Assembly: GCA_964411665.1 (NCBI GenBank)
Contig: CAYPMR010000141.1
Location: 1 to 6,365, forward strand
Source: CALFCE01 sp964411665
GTDB lineage: Bacteria; Pseudomonadota; Gammaproteobacteria; Granulosicoccales; Granulosicoccaceae
Length of the DNA: 6,365 nt
Direction of reading: 5' to 3'
Shown here: positions 1 to 5,205 of the stretch, piece by piece
How positions within the stretch are numbered: the stretch's first letter is position 1
Layout: every line of letters starts with the position of its first letter
Translations under genes and position numbers: made by a program
The notes under the pieces: model-generated
Databases searched by the model: none
What the model was told of the DNA's origin: nothing
The model's input: the letters and a program-made list of their open reading frames with translations, nothing else

Positions 1-680
1 ATATTGGCATGAACGACTGGATGATCAAAGAGATTCAATGGGATGACACTTATCAGCCCGACAGAGGCAAGGTATACGACGCAGAAGCTTTGCGTGATAT
101 GGATAGTTTCCACCGTTATCTCGATGTAGACGGGGATGCGATTCCGTGGCGCACATTACCCGGTGTGCACTCGCGTGGTGCCTACTTTGTGCGCGGTTCC
201 GGTCACAACAAATACGGCGGTTACACGGAAAAGTCAGACGAATACCAGGAAGTGCTTGACCGTTTACGCGTAAAATTCAATACGGCCTGTACCTTGGTAC
301 CACCTCCGGTGCTTGAAACCGGTGGCGATATCGGCACTCAAAAAGACTGGGCCGTCTTATCTTTAGGCAGTTGCCACGGTGCGATCATCGAGGCACGCGA
401 CCGCCTTGCTGATGAGCAGATTACTTTCGACTACATGCGAGTAAAAGCGTTTCCGTTTCCCGATTCAGTTAACACCTTTATCTCAAACTACAAAAGGGTG
501 TTTGTCATTGAGCAGAATCGTGACAGTCAGCTACGTCAATTACTGATCAATGAGCTCGACATAAACCCTGCCAGGCTGATACCGGTACTGTCATACGATG
601 GCATGCCCGTTGGTAGTGATTTTATTGTTGAAAAACTAAAAGAAGACCTGTCAACTCAAGCAACGGTCAGCGCCGGATAG
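1..680 (+). CDS. korA: 2-oxoacid (2-oxoglutarate):ferredoxin oxidoreductase, alpha subunit, 5'-truncated by window edge
   Basis: This is the C-terminal part of the alpha subunit of a 2-oxoacid:ferredoxin oxidoreductase, which with KorB converts 2-oxoglutarate and CoA to succinyl-CoA, CO2 and reduced ferredoxin in the cytoplasm. The frame is open to the left edge: codons before the ATG at 9 read Ile-Gly, giving IGMNDWM, a stretch internal to the family, so that ATG is not the start. Visible family blocks are the PDRGKV segment, RYLDVDGD, a TLPGVHSRGAYFVRGSGH stretch, and a C-terminal domain with LSLGSCHGAIIEA and VFVIEQNRDSQL. Known members carry fused gamma and alpha domains and are about 600 residues, so roughly the last third is present. 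The stop lies four bases before korB, indicating one operon. Substrate preference for 2-oxoglutarate is by family resemblance; another 2-oxoacid is possible. Confidence 0.92.
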   Translation, partial: IGMNDWMIKEIQWDDTYQPDRGKVYDAEALRDMDSFHRYLDVDGDAIPWRTLPGVHSRGAYFVRGSGHNKYGGYTEKSDEYQEVLDRLRVKFNTACTLVPPPVLETGGDIGTQKDWAVLSLGSCHGAIIEARDRLADEQITFDYMRVKAFPFPDSVNTFISNYKRVFVIEQNRDSQLRQLLINELDINPARLIPVLSYDGMPVGSDFIVEKLKEDLSTQATVSAG

Positions 681-684
681 TCCC

Positions 685-1740
685 ATGAGCTTTATTCACA
701 AACCCAATATCACCCATCCGGATTTGCCCAAAAACGCTATTGGACTGACACTGCGCGACTACGAAGGTAGCATGTCGACCCTATGCGCAGGTTGTGGCCA
801 CGATTCTGTGTCTGCTGCCATCATGCAGGCATATTTTGAACTATCCGTGGAGCCACATCGGGTTGCCAAAGTATCCGGCATCGGCTGTTCGAGTAAAACA
901 CCAACCTATTTTCTCGGTGGTGCTCACGGGTTCAATTCTGTTCACGGGCGCATGCCATCTATAGCAACCGGCGCGAATGCAGCCAATCGCGAATTGCAGT
1001 ATATCGGCGTCTCGGGCGATGGCGATTCTCTATCTATTGGTTTGGGACAGTTCACGCATGCCATACGTCGAAACGTAAACATGTTGTACATGCTCGAGAA
1101 TAACGGTGTCTACGGGCTAACCAAGGGCCAGTTCTCAGCCAGTGCCGATAAAGGCAGTACGGCCAAGAAAGGCGAAGCCAATGCCTACTCACCGATAGAT
1201 CCTGTACTACTGGCTATTTCCGTCGGATGCACCTTTGTCGGCAGAAGTTTCTCTGGCGACAAACAGCAATTGGTTCCCTTGATAAAAAGTGCAATTAGCC
1301 ATTCGGGCTTTGCGTTGCTCGACATCATCTCCCCTTGCGTTACCTTCAATGATCACGAAGGGTCAACCAAGAGTTATGCACATACGCGCGAGCACATGCG
1401 TCAAACTGTCTATGCCGACTATGTTGGACAACATGAGGAAATAGTTACCCGTGTTGAGCCAGGACAATATCGTCAGGTAGTGATGCACGACGGAAGTCGT
1501 GTGGGCCTTCATAGAGTCGACGAAAATTATGATCCGACCGATCGAATATCGGCGATTTCATATATAGAAAAATATCGCGCTGAAGGCTCAGTAGTGACTG
1601 GCCTACTCTATCTCGAAGAAAGTAGCGAAGAAATGCATTCGACACTTGGCAGTACGGAACAGGCCTTGAGTAACATCCCTTATGAGAATTTGAATCCGGG
1701 TAGCGACGCTTTGGCGCGTATTCAAAACCGCTGGAAGTAA
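685..1740 (+). CDS. korB: 2-oxoacid (2-oxoglutarate):ferredoxin oxidoreductase, beta subunit
   Basis: This is the thiamine-diphosphate and iron-sulfur subunit that partners KorA in ferredoxin-dependent oxidative decarboxylation of a 2-oxoacid. The 351-residue protein has CAGCGH near the N-terminus (Cys34, Cys37), Cys68 in GIGCSSK and Cys218 in SPCVTFND, the four positions expected to ligate a 4Fe-4S cluster. The thiamine-diphosphate motif runs from GDGD (111-114) to NNGVYGLTKGQ (139-149). The GSTKSYAHTREH block after Cys218 resembles the KorB type found with gamma-alpha fused KorA proteins in aerobes. Length fits the family, so it looks complete. The start is four bases after the korA stop, with a weak GGA seven bases upstream, so translation is probably coupled to korA. 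No ferredoxin or delta subunit follows; the electron acceptor must be encoded elsewhere. It converges with dctQ across 28 bp. Confidence 0.95.
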   Translation: MSFIHKPNITHPDLPKNAIGLTLRDYEGSMSTLCAGCGHDSVSAAIMQAYFELSVEPHRVAKVSGIGCSSKTPTYFLGGAHGFNSVHGRMPSIATGANAANRELQYIGVSGDGDSLSIGLGQFTHAIRRNVNMLYMLENNGVYGLTKGQFSASADKGSTAKKGEANAYSPIDPVLLAISVGCTFVGRSFSGDKQQLVPLIKSAISHSGFALLDIISPCVTFNDHEGSTKSYAHTREHMRQTVYADYVGQHEEIVTRVEPGQYRQVVMHDGSRVGLHRVDENYDPTDRISAISYIEKYRAEGSVVTGLLYLEESSEEMHSTLGSTEQALSNIPYENLNPGSDALARIQNRWK

Positions 1741-1768
1741 CAAGGTTTAAGCAAGCGCAAATACGAAT

Positions 1769-2386
1769 CTATGTGCCGGAAACGCCGCTACGCTGTTCCT
1801 GCAAAGCAGACTCTGTATCATCATTCGTAATAGTATCTGCATCCTTAAGATGCTGGTAGGTGCCAGCACGCATTCTATAGCTGTCTTCAATAATAGACGC
1901 AATAGCAGCAACACAAACCAGGAAACCTGATATGGGCACTATGGCGATAGCGTATTTTTTAGGCATGTAGTTGGGCTTGAATACAAATTTGCCCTCTTCC
2001 CAGGCAAAATGCCACATCTCCCAGTATTTACCACCCATGGTATCAACCGCTTCCAGGCCGTAAATAATCATCACAATGCCAAGGCAGAAAATAACCAATG
2101 TCCAGAATTGATGGATAACAAAGGCGGCTTTTCTAGGCAACCACGAATACACAAGATCAAGTGCGATATGATTTTTGTCCCTTACTGTCAAAGCCAATGC
2201 CAGAAAGACCAGCCAGATATTGCTCAGTACGGTCAGCAGATCACCCCATACTGGCGGATTTTCGAATACATATCGCATCACTACGTTGTAGACAGCGAAT
2301 ACAACCATCAATAGCAAAAAGGTCGCACAAAAAGCAGTAAGCGTTTTTTTAACCAATCTGTCAATCAATATGATGAGCTTGATCAT
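1769..2386 (-). CDS. dctQ: TRAP transporter small permease subunit (DctQ family)
   Basis: This is the small integral-membrane subunit of a tripartite ATP-independent periplasmic transporter, which forms a complex with the DctM subunit in the inner membrane. The 205-residue protein has four hydrophobic segments, near residues 17-37, 52-68, 88-113 and 145-166. The family signature after the first segment is present as NVVMRYVFENPPVWGDLL, and VRDKNHIALDLV follows the second segment, as is usual. The loop between segments 3 and 4 (about 114-144) is longer than I expect and rich in Trp, Tyr and Phe. The C-terminus from about 167 is a hydrophilic, acidic tail. It is the last gene of the operon, 61 bp after dctM, whereas DctQ is usually encoded before DctM and close to it. 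The start has GGGA ten bases upstream. No terminator hairpin is apparent after its stop. Confidence 0.9.
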   Translation of the reverse strand: MIKLIILIDRLVKKTLTAFCATFLLLMVVFAVYNVVMRYVFENPPVWGDLLTVLSNIWLVFLALALTVRDKNHIALDLVYSWLPRKAAFVIHQFWTLVIFCLGIVMIIYGLEAVDTMGGKYWEMWHFAWEEGKFVFKPNYMPKKYAIAIVPISGFLVCVAAIASIIEDSYRMRAGTYQHLKDADTITNDDTESALQEQRSGVSGT

Positions 2387-2447
2387 AGTGAAATGATCCC
2401 GTAATAGATGACTCTGATGCTATCTTTGATTGTCAGGCAACTTACCA

Positions 2448-3737
2448 TCATTGTACAAACCCAAAACTCTGTGGAAGAAACATGGTGAACTGGGGAAAAA
2501 CAATAAGTGCAAATAACAACAGAAACAATGCAACCAGATAAGGCAACATAGCAACCGCTACCTTCTCTAATCGAACATTAGCAATTGCCCCGGCGGTGAA
2601 AAATGCGACACCTACTGGCGGAGTAACAGACCCTATAAGAAATCCGACCACCACTACGAGTGCTGCTTGCACATCGGGATAACCCGCTTTTACCATGACA
2701 TCCACCAGCACAGGTCCAACCACAATAATATTGGCTGCCGAGTCCATCACCATCCCGAGTAAACAGATAAAAATAACCAAAACCAGCGTAAATAAGAGTG
2801 GATTGTGTGTATAGCTCAGCAGCCACGTTTCAAGATCATTGATAGCACCCAAAGAGGTCAAGAGCCAACTGAAAGGGCCGGAAGCTGCAATTATGATGAA
2901 TACCATCGCGGAGTTGCGGAATGCTCGAATAAACGCGCCTTTGCAATTGCTCCAGGTGATAGTCCGATAAATAAATACACCGACAAATAACGCTATGGTT
3001 GCCGTCAAGGCACCCGCCTCAACAACACCTGCTATTCCAAATACCACAGACCCAACCAGTACAATTGGTATTAGTAAAGCGAAAGAAGATCTGTAGGCCG
3101 AGATAGCCAACGCTTTAAAGCTGAAGGGTTCTTCACTGCGTTCAAAATTGTTCCGTCTGGCAATAAAGTAATTGATGATCATCAGCAAGGCGCCAATCAT
3201 CAATCCCGGAATTATCCCACCAGCAAACAGAGCACCCACCGAAATACCACCGGCATTGGCAAGAACGATCATCATGATGGACGGAGGAATGATTCCTCCA
3301 ATCGTTGAACTAACCGCTGTTATGGCGGCAGCAAATGCAGCGGGGTAACCCGCCCTTTTCATAGCTGGCACCAGCAGCGAGCCAACGGTTGCAGTATCAG
3401 CAACTACCGAACCGTTCATACCGGCAAAAAACATAGAAACAAGTACGTTCGCCTGCGCCATGCTGCCACGCATCCGACCGATAATCCGCCGACTTAACTC
3501 GACCAGGCGATCTGTGATGGTAGCACTGGTCATCAGCTCGCCGGTTAACATGAAGAACGGTATGGCTGTCAGCGGGACTGCATCGATGGCACTGAACATC
3601 TGACTCGGTATCAGAATCATCGGTGCGGCATCGGTTATCAAAATATAGACAACCGGGATTAGTATCAGTGTAAACCCGACTGGTGCTCCCAACAGGATAA
3701 GCACGACAAGAACGAGTAGAAGAATGATGCTTTCCAT
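2448..3737 (-). CDS. dctM: TRAP transporter large permease subunit (DctM family)
   Basis: This is the large membrane subunit that forms the translocation path of a TRAP transporter, normally driving solute uptake with a sodium gradient. The 429-residue protein is hydrophobic throughout and matches the usual DctM length, so it is complete. Visible family blocks are LGAPVGFTL (16-24), IPFFMLTGELM (59-69), FFAGMNGSVVADTATVGSLL (103-122), GGIIPPSIMMI (147-157), VMDSAANIIVVGPVL (330-344) and the second-half IGSVTPPVGVAFF (368-380). The two Pro-Pro segments lie in the paired pseudo-symmetric halves typical of this fold. It lies 135 bp downstream of dctP, past an intrinsic terminator, and upstream of dctQ. 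The start has only a weak GGA eleven bases upstream, and I see no convincing promoter of its own, so it probably depends on read-through from dctP. Confidence 0.97.
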   Translation of the reverse strand: MESIILLLVLVVLILLGAPVGFTLILIPVVYILITDAAPMILIPSQMFSAIDAVPLTAIPFFMLTGELMTSATITDRLVELSRRIIGRMRGSMAQANVLVSMFFAGMNGSVVADTATVGSLLVPAMKRAGYPAAFAAAITAVSSTIGGIIPPSIMMIVLANAGGISVGALFAGGIIPGLMIGALLMIINYFIARRNNFERSEEPFSFKALAISAYRSSFALLIPIVLVGSVVFGIAGVVEAGALTATIALFVGVFIYRTITWSNCKGAFIRAFRNSAMVFIIIAASGPFSWLLTSLGAINDLETWLLSYTHNPLLFTLVLVIFICLLGMVMDSAANIIVVGPVLVDVMVKAGYPDVQAALVVVVGFLIGSVTPPVGVAFFTAGAIANVRLEKVAVAMLPYLVALFLLLFALIVFPQFTMFLPQSFGFVQ

Positions 3738-3811
3738 CGAGAGCCGATTCCAGATATCTTGGCGTATGTGAAACAGAGCTGTGAGTTACGTTCTGCCACT
3801 TTTTTGAAGTT

Positions 3812-3843
3812 AAAAAAAATGGCGCGGTGAGTGCCGCGCCATT
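3812..3843 (-). terminator. Rho-independent terminator / attenuator between dctP and dctM
   Basis: Reading the minus strand from the dctP stop, a perfect 10-bp stem (AATGGCGCGG pairing with CCGCGCCATT) with a six-base loop is followed directly by a run of eight T residues; two of these belong to the stem end. It starts 30 bp after the dctP stop codon. The GC-rich stem and U-tract are the standard form of an intrinsic terminator. Since dctM and dctQ lie downstream on the same strand, partial termination would give more binding protein than permease. The A-run lies upstream of the stem when read on the plus strand, so it is not a terminator in that direction. Confidence 0.9.
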
Positions 3844-3872
3844 ATCTGTAGCACTAGACCCATATTGTGCTT

Positions 3873-4910
3873 TTACAAAGCGCCAGCATCCTTTAACTGC
3901 GCAATGAAATCAGTCATACCCTGTTCCTGCAACACGCGTTCTGCAGTTGCAGGATCAAAGGTACCTTTTGCATTGAGCCAGGCATCTATTGCTCCGGCTC
4001 TCCAAAGTGCCATCTCTTCTTCATTGGGTACATACCATTCCTTGATCTGTTTTTTTATTTCATCTTCACCACTTTTTACCCAATTGCGATCAAGCTCCTG
4101 CACGTGCTTACCAAAAGCCTGCGCTGCTGTGTGCAACCACTCCCTTTCCTCATCGGTCAACGCATCGTACTGACGCTTATCCATGGACAATTGATTGCCA
4201 GACCATGATCCACCGATTTCAGTAAAGTACTGGGCGACTTCATGCAGCTTGGCAACGTGTTGCCAAGGTGTTGCAACGTACTGCCCGGACACGACCCCGG
4301 TTTGAAGCCCTTGATAGAGTTGCGCCCAATCATAGGGTACGGGTACTGCGCCCCAATTTTTTATTAGTGTATATTCAATAGGACTTTTCGTAACACGCCA
4401 TTTGATACCTTTCATATCGTCAGGAACATGCACGGGACCACTGGCATTACCCAACTGGCGAAACCCTCCGCTGGAATAAACAGTCAGGCATACATGCCCT
4501 GCTTCTTCAGCAGCAATATCGCATTGTTTCTTTGCCAGCCATTCCGATGAAATGCGATCCGCGTCTTCAATGCTTTTGAATATGTAAGGGAGATCGAAGA
4601 TTGCCAAGGCCGTGCCGAAATTACCGAAGTTGGCTGTTGAACTTGTCCACAGTGCCAGCAGACCCTGGTTGGCCTGCTCACCGCAGGTCTGTTCACTACA
4701 CAGCGATTTACGGTAATGCGGTTCAATTTTCATTTTGCCGCCGGATGCGGACTCAAGTGTCGGGATCAGTGCCTGATCAATGGCGTCACCGATAGGCATA
4801 CCCTTGAAACCAACTGTTCCCAACTTCAAAACTGTTTCTGCGCCCGTTGCATGCGAACCAAACAAAACAACTGTCGATGCTATGGCGGCTTTCCAAAAAG
4901 ATAACTTCAT
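3873..4910 (-). CDS. dctP: TRAP transporter periplasmic solute-binding protein (DctP family)
   Basis: This is the secreted solute-binding receptor of the TRAP transporter; it captures an organic anion in the periplasm and delivers it to the DctQM membrane complex. The 345-residue precursor has a Sec-type signal peptide: Lys2 and Lys7, a hydrophobic core at about 8-17, and a probable cleavage site between about 21 and 25 (SHATGA then ETVLKLG). Family features include FGTALAIFDLPYIF (98-111), KGIKWRV with Arg172 at the place of the conserved carboxylate-binding arginine, and GAVPVPYDWAQLYQGLQTGV (187-206). Four cysteines occur (71, 76, 130, 141), all in the mature part. Arg172 suggests a carboxylate ligand, but I cannot name it. 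The start is supported by AGAGGG nine bases upstream and by the signal peptide. It is the first gene of the operon. Confidence 0.94.
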   Translation of the reverse strand: MKLSFWKAAIASTVVLFGSHATGAETVLKLGTVGFKGMPIGDAIDQALIPTLESASGGKMKIEPHYRKSLCSEQTCGEQANQGLLALWTSSTANFGNFGTALAIFDLPYIFKSIEDADRISSEWLAKKQCDIAAEEAGHVCLTVYSSGGFRQLGNASGPVHVPDDMKGIKWRVTKSPIEYTLIKNWGAVPVPYDWAQLYQGLQTGVVSGQYVATPWQHVAKLHEVAQYFTEIGGSWSGNQLSMDKRQYDALTDEEREWLHTAAQAFGKHVQELDRNWVKSGEDEIKKQIKEWYVPNEEEMALWRAGAIDAWLNAKGTFDPATAERVLQEQGMTDFIAQLKDAGAL

Positions 4911-4919
4911 TGATTAAGT

Positions 4920-4925
4920 CCCTCT
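4920..4925 (-). promoter_or_regulatory. Shine-Dalgarno sequence of dctP
   Basis: The minus strand reads AGAGGG nine bases before the dctP ATG. This is the strongest ribosome-binding site in the window; the other genes have only weak GGA or GGGA matches. It fixes the dctP start and fits high output of the binding protein. Confidence 0.75.
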
Positions 4926-4930
4926 GGTTA

Positions 4931-4946
4931 GCAGTCAAGCGACTGC
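4931..4946 (-). promoter_or_regulatory. Short perfect hairpin in the dctP leader
   Basis: GCAGTC and GACTGC form a perfect 6-bp inverted repeat around a four-base loop (GCTT on the dctP strand). It lies five bases upstream of the dctP Shine-Dalgarno sequence and near the likely 5' end of the transcript. It could be a stabilising 5' hairpin or an operator half-site pair; the sequence alone does not decide. Confidence 0.45.
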
Positions 4947-4952
4947 GAAACT

Positions 4953-4958
4953 ACTATA
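4953..4958 (-). promoter_or_regulatory. Candidate -10 element for dctP
   Basis: The minus strand reads TATAGT, five of six matches to TATAAT, which would start transcription near 4946, at the edge of the leader hairpin. The hexamer 17 bases upstream (TGTGAA) matches the -35 consensus poorly, so this would be a weak or activator-dependent promoter. Tentative. Confidence 0.3.
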
Positions 4959-5053
4959 TAACTTTCTAGTTACCATTCACACTTTAAATGAAAGTTTTAC
5001 AAGATGATTTTCAACCGTAATCTTTCCAAAGCTGTACCAGTTTAGCGTCAAAG

Positions 5054-5071
5054 ATTTGTACACAGACAATT
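5054..5071. promoter_or_regulatory. TTGT-N6-ACAA dyad, possible operator
   Basis: ATTTGT and ACAATT flank a six-base spacer, giving a near-symmetric dyad (TTGT against ACAA, with matching outer A and T and one mismatched pair between). It is centred at about 5062, inside the divergent region. Such AT-rich dyads are a common shape for transcription-factor sites, but a match this short can arise by chance. Confidence 0.2.
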
Positions 5072-5139
5072 TATTCCAACATAAAATCATCGAATTCAAC
5101 GCTTTACCGCGATCTCTTCAATGTTATCCAAACAGAGTC

Positions 5140-5166
5140 TTGTTGGTATGGGATAAACGATATGAT
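5140..5166 (+). promoter_or_regulatory. Candidate sigma-70 promoter for the epoxide hydrolase gene
   Basis: TTGTTG at 5140-5145 and TATGAT at 5161-5166 (five of six matches to TATAAT) could be -35 and -10 elements. The 15-base spacer is shorter than the preferred 17. Initiation would fall near 5173, leaving a leader of about 33 bases. The ACGATA repeats overlap the -10 element, which would suit repression. Tentative. Confidence 0.3.
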
Positions 5167-5205
5167 TCAATATCACGATAGACACGCAGGACCCAGCATA
5201 TCGTT
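5156..5205. repeat. 9-bp inverted repeat ending at the epoxide hydrolase start codon, with repeated ACGATA
   Basis: AACGATATG at 5156-5164 and its exact reverse complement CATATCGTT at 5197-5205 are separated by 32 bases; the right arm ends on the base before the ATG. ACGATA also recurs directly at 5175-5180, so there are three copies: starts at 5157 and 5175 in the same orientation, and an inverted one at 5199-5204. A smaller inverted pair, GATAT and ATATC, lies at 5159-5174. This may be an operator with several half-sites or an RNA structure covering the start region. Confidence 0.45.

Larger units (their letters stand above)
4911..5205. other. Divergent intergenic region between dctP and the epoxide hydrolase gene
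   Basis: These 295 bp separate two divergent start codons and are more AT-rich than the flanking genes. No coding frame of note is seen. The region contains a leader hairpin and Shine-Dalgarno sequence on the dctP side, a TTGT-N6-ACAA dyad near the middle, and repeated ACGATA elements on the hydrolase side. It must hold promoters for both directions, but no strong consensus sigma-70 promoter is obvious, which fits activator dependence or regulation. Confidence 0.7.

Noticed and set aside
9..11. ATG at 9 as the start of a short 223-residue protein
   Set aside because: The in-frame codons before it encode Ile-Gly, matching an internal stretch of KorA, and the domain content is that of a C-terminal part. 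The gene is cut by the window edge rather than short.
1445..1645. 66-codon open frame on the - strand opposite korB
   Set aside because: KorB is intact and its frame continues through this stretch; the reverse frame has no support as a gene.
2009..2314. 101-codon open frame on the + strand opposite dctQ
   Set aside because: It is antisense to a four-segment DctQ protein with family motifs and has no recognisable features or ribosome-binding support.
3754..3761. AGATATCT palindrome upstream of dctM
   Set aside because: An isolated 8-bp palindrome is expected by chance at this scale and has no partner site or promoter context.
3865..4173. 102-codon open frame on the + strand across the 3' half of dctP
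   Set aside because: It lies antisense to a clear DctP coding sequence, has no recognisable domain, and its low-complexity Ser/Cys/Ala content is typical of a reverse-frame shadow.
5022..5040. Sigma-54-like element upstream of dctP on the - strand (CTGGTAC, four bases, then TTGG)
   Set aside because: Dicarboxylate TRAP operons can be sigma-54 dependent, but here the -12 GC dinucleotide is missing: ten bases after GG comes GA. The match is partial and no activator gene is present.
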